This document shows positions 48,780-56,233 of a DNA stretch of 64,000 nt, in pieces (positions within the stretch are counted from its first letter, which is position 1; each line of letters opens with the position of its first letter). The position numbers and the translations under genes are program-made. The notes below the pieces were generated by a model. It had not been told where the DNA came from, made no database searches, and saw only the letters and a program-made list of their open reading frames with translations. Location: assembly GCF_049959315.1 (NCBI RefSeq), contig NZ_CP188201.1; one strand, 5' to 3'. This DNA is from Serratia proteamaculans_D (GTDB lineage: Bacteria; Pseudomonadota; Gammaproteobacteria; Enterobacterales; Enterobacteriaceae).

Positions 48780-50951
48780 ATGGCTAGTTTTATGACTCGC
48801 CTTTCCGGTGGGGTACTGCTGTGCCTGCCGGTCATGGTAGCGCAGGCTGCGGGCACCGAGCAGGCTCCCCGCCCACAGAAAGAAGAAACGCTGGAGGTAG
48901 TCGCTTCGCCACTGAGCGATGACGGCAGCACCGAAAACACCGGTTCTTACACCACCAGCCAAATGAGCACCGCGACCGGCTTGCCGCTGAGCATCAAAAA
49001 TACGCCGCAGTCGGTTTCGGTCATCACTCGTCAGCAGATTGACGACATCAACGCTTACTCGCTGAAAGATATTCTGCGCTGGTCCACCGGCGTCAGTGAG
49101 AGCAACTATGATAGCGAACGCTCCTCGTTCAATTACCGCGGTTTTAGCGTCGATAATTATCAATATGACGGCGTTCCCACCTTCTTTGATTCCGGCTATT
49201 CCGGCGGTGAGTCAGAAATTGACTCGATCACCCTCGATCATGTCGAAATCGTCAGAGGTGCCGCCGGTTTGCTGAACGGCGTCGGTAATCCGGGGGCTGC
49301 CATCAACCTGGTGAGAAAGAAAGCCTCCAGCCTTTCGCCTTTTGCCCGCGTCGAACTCTCCGCCGGTTCCTGGGATCATTACCGCACCACGGTCGATGTC
49401 GGCACACCGCTCAATGACGAAGGTACCGTCCGGGTGCGCATCGCGGCCGCCGGCGAGCGCAGCCACTCGTTTATGGACAGGCATCAGGAACGCAAAGGCA
49501 CTCTCTATGGCACGCTGGAAGCCGATCTGACCCGCGATACCCTGCTGCGGCTGGGGGCCGATTATCAGCAGAACCGGCCTAAAGCCTCCACCTGGGGCGG
49601 TGCCCTGCCGACCGGCTGGTTCAGCGATGGCAGCGAGATCAATTGGGATCGCCACTACAGCGGCGCCTCTGACTGGTCAAGCTGGGATACCACGCTCAGC
49701 ACCCAGTTCGCGACGCTGGAGCACCAGTTCGACAACGACTGGAAAGGCGTGGCCAACTACACTCATAGCCGTCAGGCTTTCGATGCCAAAATGGCGATGA
49801 GCCTGGGTGGGCTGATCGATCCCGATACCTGGGCGGTGAAACCTTCAAGCCCTTATGCCGGGCGTTATGAGGGTTACCGCGATCAGCATGCGGTAGATGT
49901 GAAACTGAACGGTGATTTCAGCCTGCTGGGCCGCAACCACAAATTTGTGGTGGGCAGTTCTTCCGCCTGGCAGCACAGTTACAGCACCTATCGTAGCGCC
50001 AGCGCCTCACAATTGTTTAGCGGCAGCTTACTGGAGTGGAACGGTGGGCTGGGCGAACCCGAGTGGTCGGACAAAATGCCGCAATTGGATTACCGTACGC
50101 GGCAAATCGGCTTCTACAGCAGCGCTGACTTTTCGCTAACCAACCGGCTGGATCTGGTGCTCGGCGCCCGCTTCAACAGCTTTAAAAACACCACTACCAC
50201 CACCGCAAACAAGGTCACGCCATTCGTCGGTACGGTCTACAAGTTAACCGAACAGGTCTCTGCCTATGCCAGTTACACCGACATCTTCAAGGATCAGAAC
50301 CTGCTCGACAGCAGCGGTCACTACCTGGCACCGATTGAAGGGGTGAATAAGGAAGTGGGCATTAAAGCCGCCTTGCTCAATGACCGGCTCAATCTGTCAC
50401 TGTCGGCATTCCGCATCACGCAGGACAAGCTGGGCGTGCTGGACGAAGACACCGCCAATCTGGACTGGCTGCAGCAGACCTATCATGAGAGCCAGGGGGC
50501 CACCAGCAAGGGCATCGAGTTCGAACTGAACGGCGAACTGGCGCAGGGCTGGAACGCGCAGTTTGGCATCACGCACTTCTCGCTGAAGGACAAGAATAAG
50601 GTCGATCTCAACACCGAGCAGCCACGCACACGCATCAATCTGTTCACCACCTACCAACTGACGGGTGCTTTGCGCGACCTGACGCTGGGCGGCGGTGCAC
50701 GCTGGCAGAGCAAGGTTTACGCCAATGTTACCGGGGCCGATAACGGTGAAATGGTCAATCGTAAAGCCGAACAAGGATCTTACGTTCTGGTCGACGCGAT
50801 GGCACGTTACAGGCTGACGCCGCAGACCTCGGTGCAACTTAACCTGAACAACGTTTTCGACCAGAAATACTACTCGCAGGTTAATTTCTACAGTACCCGT
50901 AACTATGGCGAACCGCGCAACTTCATGCTGACGCTCAAGCACGAGTTCTGA
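48780..50951 (+). CDS. TonB-dependent siderophore receptor (FhuE/FpvA-type)
   Basis: A 723-residue outer-membrane receptor: signal peptide (about 1-24), TonB box ETLEVVA, plug (PQSVSVITRQQIDDINAYSLKDIL, GFSVDNYQYDGVP, VEIVRGAAGLLNGVGNPGAAINLVRKKA) and a beta barrel with a terminal aromatic (MLTLKHEF). The plug belongs to the ferri-siderophore class (hydroxamate and similar). The ligand is unknown. ATG at 48780 has a GAGG site; GTG at 48768 overlaps the upstream stop and is an alternative. It is co-transcribed with the YncE-like gene. Confidence 0.9.
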   Translation: MASFMTRLSGGVLLCLPVMVAQAAGTEQAPRPQKEETLEVVASPLSDDGSTENTGSYTTSQMSTATGLPLSIKNTPQSVSVITRQQIDDINAYSLKDILRWSTGVSESNYDSERSSFNYRGFSVDNYQYDGVPTFFDSGYSGGESEIDSITLDHVEIVRGAAGLLNGVGNPGAAINLVRKKASSLSPFARVELSAGSWDHYRTTVDVGTPLNDEGTVRVRIAAAGERSHSFMDRHQERKGTLYGTLEADLTRDTLLRLGADYQQNRPKASTWGGALPTGWFSDGSEINWDRHYSGASDWSSWDTTLSTQFATLEHQFDNDWKGVANYTHSRQAFDAKMAMSLGGLIDPDTWAVKPSSPYAGRYEGYRDQHAVDVKLNGDFSLLGRNHKFVVGSSSAWQHSYSTYRSASASQLFSGSLLEWNGGLGEPEWSDKMPQLDYRTRQIGFYSSADFSLTNRLDLVLGARFNSFKNTTTTTANKVTPFVGTVYKLTEQVSAYASYTDIFKDQNLLDSSGHYLAPIEGVNKEVGIKAALLNDRLNLSLSAFRITQDKLGVLDEDTANLDWLQQTYHESQGATSKGIEFELNGELAQGWNAQFGITHFSLKDKNKVDLNTEQPRTRINLFTTYQLTGALRDLTLGGGARWQSKVYANVTGADNGEMVNRKAEQGSYVLVDAMARYRLTPQTSVQLNLNNVFDQKYYSQVNFYSTRNYGEPRNFMLTLKHEF

Positions 50952-51081
50952 TCGCCCGCAGTAAAACGGCCCCGGATCACGGGGCCAACCTTCCCGCTGT
51001 GATGCCTTACCCCTTGTGTGATGAATTCTTCCGTAGTAGCGTGCAAAAGGTACAAAAACCCTACTCACCCAAGGCCATGTA

Positions 51082-51561
51082 ATGTCCCCTACGCTGACCA
51101 TCGAACAATTGAAAGAGTTGGGCCGCTATCAGGAAGCAACCGAACTGGCGCAACAACAGTTGCTGCAACAGCCGGAAGCCGCCGGGCTGCACTACCAATT
51201 GGCTTGCCTGTATGACGTACAGGGGTTTGAGCAGCAGGCCATTCCCTGCTACCTCGCGGCGCTGGCGCGCACTTTGCCGGCAACGCAACGGCAGGAAGCC
51301 TGGCTTGGCCTGGGCAGTACCTACCGGGCGCTAGGCCTGTACCAACAATCGCTGGCCGCCTTCGACGACGGGTTGAGCGAGTTCCCGCAGGCCAAAGAGC
51401 TCACGCTGTTCCGCGCCATGACGCTGTACAACCTGGGCGAAACCAAACAGGCGGTCGCGGATTTACTGCTGCTGCTGGCTGAAACCTCCTCGCATAGCGA
51501 CATCAGCAGCTACCAACGTGCGATCCGTCAATACGCCGCCGACTTGGATCGGATTGGCTAA
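51082..51561 (+). CDS. TPR repeat protein
   Basis: A 159-residue protein with three to four tetratricopeptide-type helix pairs (YQEATELAQQQLLQQPEAAGLHYQLACLYDVQGFEQQAI, AWLGLGSTYRALGLYQQSLAAFDDGL, LTLFRAMTLYNLGETKQAVADLL). It is probably a protein-binding scaffold in the cytoplasm; no signal is seen. The next gene is an acetyltransferase 11 bp away, so they may be coupled. Function unknown. Confidence 0.8.
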   Translation: MSPTLTIEQLKELGRYQEATELAQQQLLQQPEAAGLHYQLACLYDVQGFEQQAIPCYLAALARTLPATQRQEAWLGLGSTYRALGLYQQSLAAFDDGLSEFPQAKELTLFRAMTLYNLGETKQAVADLLLLLAETSSHSDISSYQRAIRQYAADLDRIG

Positions 51562-51572
51562 GCGAGGCTGAT

Positions 51573-52004
51573 ATGGAAATAGTGACCGACCCAAACCGCT
51601 ACGGCGTCGACTGGCTGCAGTTGGCCGGGCTACTGGAAACCGCCGGATTGGGCCAGCGCGATCCGCAGGTATTGCAGCGCGTTTATCAGCACAGCCAATT
51701 TTGCTACTGGGGCTACCTGGAGGGTCGGCTGATCGCCACCGCCCACGCCATTAGCGACATGACTTCGGTTGCCTATCTGGCCGACGTCGCCCTGCATCCG
51801 GATTTTCAGGGCCGGGGATTGGGACGTCAGCTGATGGATCGGGTGATGCAGGATCTGGCCCCGCTCGGCAAAGTGTTTATCTACTCGGTGCCCGACAAGC
51901 TGGAATTCTACAAAAAATACCACTTCCGTGAGCTGACCACCGGCATGGTCTATGCCGATAGCGCGGCATTGGCGCGCCTGCAGCAAAACGGCTATATCCG
52001 CTGA
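51573..52004 (+). CDS. GNAT family acetyltransferase
   Basis: A 143-residue single-domain GNAT protein. The acetyl-CoA loop is HPDFQGRGLGRQLMDRVM near 72-89, with FYKKYHFRELTTGMVY near the C-terminus. It follows the TPR gene by 11 bp and precedes the PchB-like gene by 23 bp, suggesting a small operon. Substrate unknown. Confidence 0.85.
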   Translation: MEIVTDPNRYGVDWLQLAGLLETAGLGQRDPQVLQRVYQHSQFCYWGYLEGRLIATAHAISDMTSVAYLADVALHPDFQGRGLGRQLMDRVMQDLAPLGKVFIYSVPDKLEFYKKYHFRELTTGMVYADSAALARLQQNGYIR

Positions 52005-52027
52005 AAAAACCTTAAAGGAACCTTCCA

Positions 52028-52357
52028 TTGCTCATTGAAAATCGGCTGTCTCCGCAGGACTGTGCGAACATGAATGATATTCGCGCTGAAATAGACATGA
52101 TGGACGAAAACATCATTAAGCTGATTGCCCAGCGCTTCGCCTACGTAAAGGCGGCGGCCAAATTCAAGACCAGCCCCGATGCGGTGCGAGCCAAAGAACG
52201 CTTTGAGGCCATGCTGCTGCAAAGACGAATCTGGGCCGATGAGCAAGGTTTAAGCCCGGAGGTGATAGAAAAAATGTATCGCGACCTGGTCAACTATTTT
52301 ATCAGCGAAGAAATGAAACATTGGTCCCAGGATCAGGGGAAAAAGCCTGAGTTATAA
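52028..52357 (+). CDS. PchB-like isochorismate lyase / chorismate mutase family protein, TTG start
   Basis: A 109-residue all-helical AroQ-fold protein. It aligns with PchB of Pseudomonas: LSPQDCANMNDIRAEID, FAYVKAAAKFK (the loop lysine kept), WADEQGLSPEVIEKMYRDLVNYFISEEMKHW. PchB makes salicylate from isochorismate. No isochorismate synthase is nearby, so activity in vivo is open. The start is TTG at 52028 with AAGGA 8 nt upstream; the homology includes the first residues, so the later ATG at 52070 is less likely. Confidence 0.8.
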   Translation: MLIENRLSPQDCANMNDIRAEIDMMDENIIKLIAQRFAYVKAAAKFKTSPDAVRAKERFEAMLLQRRIWADEQGLSPEVIEKMYRDLVNYFISEEMKHWSQDQGKKPEL

Positions 52358-52394
52358 ATTACGCCAGGCCAGAGAATAATTTCCGGCCAGTCAT

Positions 52395-52820
52395 CTACAG
52401 CGTTTTCATCATAAAGATTCGGCTGGTGCCTGCCGGCAGACAGGGCACCTCGCCAAAACGCTTCCAGCCGTTCAACTCATAAAACTTCGGCGCCTGAAAG
52501 CTGATGGTGTACAGCACGGCGGAAACGCAGCCCCTGCGTCGCCCTTCCAGCTCAAAACGGCGCAGCAACTCACTGCCCAACCCTGAGCCGCGCAACGATT
52601 TTGGCAGATGAAACAGATCGACAAACAGCATGCCCAGCGATGAACGCCCGCTAATCCCGCCCAGCACCTCGCCGCTGTTCGGGTCTCTCACCACCACCGC
52701 CAACGGGCGGCGATCGTTGGTGCCGGTGACTTCATCGTTATATTGATTCAACCCTTCGGCGATCAGCTCCTCTATTTCGTCAATGGCGCTTTCGGTGATT
52801 TCAATGCGGTAATTTTCCAT
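52395..52820 (-). CDS. GNAT family acetyltransferase
   Basis: A 141-residue acetyltransferase on the opposite strand. The core is VDLFHLPKSLRGSGLGSELLRRFELEGRRRGC near 67-98 with the R/Q-x-x-G-x-G/A CoA loop RGSGLGS, followed by LYTISFQAPKFYELNGWKRFGEV. The substrate is unknown. It is monocistronic between the PchB-like gene and yffB. Confidence 0.85.
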   Translation of the reverse strand: MENYRIEITESAIDEIEELIAEGLNQYNDEVTGTNDRRPLAVVVRDPNSGEVLGGISGRSSLGMLFVDLFHLPKSLRGSGLGSELLRRFELEGRRRGCVSAVLYTISFQAPKFYELNGWKRFGEVPCLPAGTSRIFMMKTL

Positions 52821-53049
52821 GGTCTTCTTCTATGTGGGGTAACTGAGTAGCACATTGAGATTAGCAAAAAAGCACCGCAATAAACGCGAGCGGGCTTTTT
52901 TCAGCTTTCCCCTGCCTTTCAGACCATTGTACGGTGGAACTCCCCGCCATTTTTCGGCATGCTGGTCGCTGGCTTTCATTTCACCGCCACCGGCGGTTTA
53001 CCACCGGCCCCACGCGCCGGTGTCAGGTTGCAGAGAAGGTTCTTACTCC

Positions 53050-53415
53050 ATGACGTTGACCATGTACGGCATCAAAAATTGTGACACCATCAAAAAAGCG
53101 CGCCGCTGGCTGGAAGAACAGGGTGTGGCTTATCAATTTCACGACTACCGCGCCGACGGGCTGGACGAACAGCAACTGCGCGGCTTTGTCGAACGTCTCG
53201 GTTGGGAACCGCTGCTCAATACCCGCGGTACCACCTGGCGCAAGCAGGATGAAGCTCAGCGCACCGCCTGCGACAATGCCGATGCCGCCATCGCGCTGAT
53301 GCTGGCGCAGCCGGCAATCATCAAACGCCCACTGCTGGACGACGGCAACGGACACGCCCTGCTCGGCTTCAGCGCCGAAGGCTACCAGCTATTTATTTCC
53401 GAGGTGGCAGCATGA
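53050..53415 (+). CDS. yffB: ArsC/Spx family protein YffB
   Basis: A 121-residue thioredoxin-fold protein of the ArsC family with the CxxxK-type start MYGIKNCDTIKKARRWLEEQGV and the RGTTWRK and IKRPLLDDGNG motifs. It is not a demonstrated arsenate reductase; glutathione binding has been suggested. The start at 53050 is fixed by homology; the frame runs open 195 bp upstream without homology. The stop overlaps the dapE start (ATGA). Confidence 0.92.
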   Translation: MTLTMYGIKNCDTIKKARRWLEEQGVAYQFHDYRADGLDEQQLRGFVERLGWEPLLNTRGTTWRKQDEAQRTACDNADAAIALMLAQPAIIKRPLLDDGNGHALLGFSAEGYQLFISEVAA

Positions 53416-54539
53416 CTTGCCCGGTTATCGAACTGGCTCAACAGTTGATCAAACGCCCATCGCTCAGCCCGCACGATGAAGGCTGTCAGGCACTGATGAT
53501 TGAACGTCTGGAAGCCATTGGTTTTACCGTTGAGCCGATGCCTTTCGGCGATACCCTGAATTTCTGGGCCTGGCGTGGCGAAGGCCAAACCCTGGCGTTT
53601 GCCGGCCATACCGACGTAGTGCCGACCGGCGACGAAAAACGCTGGGACAACCCGCCTTTTGAGCCGACCATCCGCGACGGCATGCTGTATGGCCGTGGTG
53701 CGGCAGACATGAAAGGCTCGCTGGCGGCAATGGTCGTGGCAGCCGAACGTTTCGTCGCGGCCAATCCGCATCATCAGGGCCGTTTGGCATTCCTGATCAC
53801 CTCCGATGAAGAAGCCAGCGCGACCCATGGCACGGTGAAAGTGGTGGAAGCGCTGATGGCGCGTAATGAACGCCTGGATTATTGCCTGGTCGGCGAGCCG
53901 TCCAGTACTGAACGCGTCGGCGACGTGGTGAAGAACGGGCGTCGCGGCTCGATCACCGCCAACCTGCATATTCACGGCATTCAGGGCCACGTTGCCTATC
54001 CGCATCTGGCGGATAACCCGGTGCACCGCGCCATGCCGGCCCTTAATGAGCTGGTGGCGATCGAGTGGGACCACGGCAATGAATTCTTCCCTCCGACCAG
54101 CATGCAGATTGCTAACGTGCAGGCCGGTACCGGCAGCAACAACGTGATCCCTGGCGAGATGTTCGTTCAGTTCAACTTCCGCTTTAGTACCGAATCGACC
54201 GACGCGACGATCAAACAGCGCGTAGAAGAACTGCTTGAACGCCATCAGTTGAACTACAGCATCGAATGGCGTCTGTCGGGCCAACCCTTCCTGACCGCGC
54301 GCGGCGCGCTGGTGGATGCGGTGGTTAACGCCGTCGAACACTACTCCGAACTGACGCCGCAGTTGCTGACCACCGGAGGCACCTCAGACGGCCGCTTTAT
54401 CGCCCAGATGGGAGCGCAGGTGGTTGAGCTGGGGCCCGTCAACGCGACGATCCATAAGGTCAACGAATGCGTACACGCGGCCGATTTGCAACTGCTGAGC
54501 CGTATGTACCAACGCATCATGGAGCAATTGGTCGCATGA
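53412..54539 (+). CDS. dapE: Succinyl-diaminopimelate desuccinylase
   Basis: A 375-residue dizinc enzyme of the lysine/diaminopimelate pathway. Zinc ligands include His66 (FAGHTDVVPTGD) and Asp99 (GRGAADMKGS); catalytic and bridging Glu133-Glu134 are in TSDEEAS. It removes succinate from N-succinyl-LL-DAP. It overlaps yffB and the next M15 peptidase gene by 4 bp on both sides. DapA, another pathway enzyme, is encoded at 61388-62269. Confidence 0.96.
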   Translation: MTCPVIELAQQLIKRPSLSPHDEGCQALMIERLEAIGFTVEPMPFGDTLNFWAWRGEGQTLAFAGHTDVVPTGDEKRWDNPPFEPTIRDGMLYGRGAADMKGSLAAMVVAAERFVAANPHHQGRLAFLITSDEEASATHGTVKVVEALMARNERLDYCLVGEPSSTERVGDVVKNGRRGSITANLHIHGIQGHVAYPHLADNPVHRAMPALNELVAIEWDHGNEFFPPTSMQIANVQAGTGSNNVIPGEMFVQFNFRFSTESTDATIKQRVEELLERHQLNYSIEWRLSGQPFLTARGALVDAVVNAVEHYSELTPQLLTTGGTSDGRFIAQMGAQVVELGPVNATIHKVNECVHAADLQLLSRMYQRIMEQLVA

Positions 54540-55210
54540 TCACGCCAGAAATGTTGACCGGGTGCTCAACCGAGCATCTGGCACCGCTGAGCGGTAACCA
54601 CCGGCTGCAGCCCGCCGCGGTGGCTGCGTTCCTCGCCATGCAGCAGGCGGCACTGGAGGCCGGTTTTGATCTGCAGCCCGCCAGCACATTTCGTGATTTT
54701 GGCCGGCAACAGGCGATCTGGAATGGCAAATTCTGCGGCGAGCGCCCAGTATTAGATAAGGACAGTCAGCCAATCGACATCGCACTGCTGTCCACCGGCG
54801 AACGTTGCGAAGCGATCCTGCGCTGGTCGGCCTTGCCGGGCGCCAGTCGCCATCACTGGGGCAGTGACCTGGATGTCTACGATCCTTCGCTGTTGCCTGC
54901 CGGGCAAAAGCTGCAACTGGAGCCCTGGGAATACGAGCAAGGCGGCTATTTTTATCCACTCAATCAGTGGATGACGGAACATATGGCCGAATTTGGTTTT
55001 TACCGTCCGTTCACCGAAGAGGGTGACGGCGTGGCGGTAGAGCCCTGGCATCTGAGTTACCGTCCGCTGGCGCTTGAAGCCGAGCATCTGCTGACGCCAG
55101 AGCTGCTGCTGGCGGTCTGGAAAAATAAGGACGTCGCCGGTGCCCAATGGCTTGAAGAGCATTTGCCATCGATATTTTCGCGTTTTATACGCCCTGAAGG
55201 GAAGGAGTGA
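54536..55210 (+). CDS. M15 family D-alanyl-D-alanine carboxypeptidase-like protein
   Basis: A 224-residue VanY-like zinc peptidase. The SxHxxGxxxD motif is ASRHHWGSDLDVYD, and the third histidine is in EPWHLSYRP; a Tyr-rich C-terminal half follows. There is no evident signal peptide. The start ATG at 54536 overlaps the dapE stop (ATGA), so translation is coupled. It has no named K-12 counterpart at this location that I recall. It likely acts on wall peptides (inference). Confidence 0.83.
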   Translation: MITPEMLTGCSTEHLAPLSGNHRLQPAAVAAFLAMQQAALEAGFDLQPASTFRDFGRQQAIWNGKFCGERPVLDKDSQPIDIALLSTGERCEAILRWSALPGASRHHWGSDLDVYDPSLLPAGQKLQLEPWEYEQGGYFYPLNQWMTEHMAEFGFYRPFTEEGDGVAVEPWHLSYRPLALEAEHLLTPELLLAVWKNKDVAGAQWLEEHLPSIFSRFIRPEGKE

Positions 55211-55212
55211 AT

Positions 55213-55398
55213 ATGGAATGGTTAGCAGATTATTGGTGGATTATCCTGCTGATTCTGGTCGGGATGATTATCAGTGGGATCAAAGAGCTACGCCGCGTTG
55301 ACGTCAAACGCTATCTGGCCGATAAGCCGGAGCTGCCACCGCACCGCGATAACAACGCCGAGTGGGACGCCGACGACGACTGGCCGAAGAAAAAATGA
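55213..55398 (+). CDS. ypfN: Small membrane protein YpfN (UPF0370)
   Basis: A 61-residue protein: membrane segment WWIILLILVGMIISGI (10-25), then a charged tail with KPELPPHRDNN and DDDWPKKK. Homologue of E. coli YpfN. The start ATG at 55213 has AAGGAG at 55202-55207; the GTG at 55207 lies inside that site. It follows the M15 gene by 2 bp. Function unknown. Confidence 0.92.
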   Translation: MEWLADYWWIILLILVGMIISGIKELRRVDVKRYLADKPELPPHRDNNAEWDADDDWPKKK

Positions 55399-55426
55399 TT
55401 TCAGGGCGCTTAATGCGCCCTGAAGT

Positions 55427-56116
55427 TTATTTAAAGGCGACCAAATCGCCGCGCTTGCCAAACATCGCTTCGTCCCAGTAGCGTTGCGGGACGTAGTAAT
55501 GCAGCCGTTCGAGAGCGTCATTCATCATGCCCTGATTGATGGCATGCCCGACGTCTTCTTCCACGTCCAGCGTGAAATCGACGCCGATAGCCTGCAGCCG
55601 CTCTGCCGCCGCCCTGGCATGTTGCACCGCAATCACCCCGTCCTGTTCGCCGTGGATCAAATGCACCACGCTGTCACCGAACGCTTTATCAGGCAAGCCG
55701 GCAAAACGCCCGCTGAAAGCCACGATACGGCCGGCCAGCCTGGGTTCAACTTTCAAGGCTTCCAGCGCCATGATTGAACCCTGAGAAAAACCGACCAGCG
55801 CGGTACCGGCATCATTCACGCCGCTTTGCTGCTGCCAGTAACGCACGGTTTCGATAAACTTCGGCATCACTTCAGCAATGCGCCCGGCACGGTTTTCTTC
55901 GGTCACGCCCTGCACCGAAAACCACTGGCGACCGCCACCGTTACCGAAGGCAAAAGGGCCACCAATGCTGACGACCTGCGCCTGCGGGAAGTCTTTGGCG
56001 AAATAGCTGCCAATCTCGCCCATCGCCACCGGGGTATCGCCAACACCGTGAAACAGCAGGATCAGCTGCGCAGCCGGGGTTGCCGGGCTCTGTACAACAA
56101 AATGCTCATGTTTCAT
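55427..56116 (-). CDS. ypfH: Alpha/beta hydrolase (esterase) YpfH
   Basis: A 229-residue cytoplasmic esterase of the carboxylesterase 2 type. Triad: Ser111 (GFSQGS), Asp158 (GEQDGV) and His190 (DVGHAIN). The start ATG at 56116 has GAGGAG upstream. Conserved position between ypfN and tmcA. Natural substrate unknown. Confidence 0.93.
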   Translation of the reverse strand: MKHEHFVVQSPATPAAQLILLFHGVGDTPVAMGEIGSYFAKDFPQAQVVSIGGPFAFGNGGGRQWFSVQGVTEENRAGRIAEVMPKFIETVRYWQQQSGVNDAGTALVGFSQGSIMALEALKVEPRLAGRIVAFSGRFAGLPDKAFGDSVVHLIHGEQDGVIAVQHARAAAERLQAIGVDFTLDVEEDVGHAINQGMMNDALERLHYYVPQRYWDEAMFGKRGDLVAFK

Positions 56117-56233
56117 CGGTGACTCCTCGTGTTGATCAAATTCTGCCCGGCGCCAGCTGCCCGGGTTCCTGTCAGCTACTATACGCCGCTGAGAATTCAG
56201 GAAAATCGGGTTTTATTGAGCAACACCTTCAAT

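Noticed and set aside
52866..52901. Terminator upstream of yffB
   Set aside because: AAAAAAGC and GCTTTTTT can pair across a long loop, but the stem is short and no gene ends there on the plus strand.
53382..54341. 319-codon minus-strand frame across dapE
   Set aside because: It lies fully antisense to dapE; its composition is His/Arg/Ala-rich with no homology I recognise.
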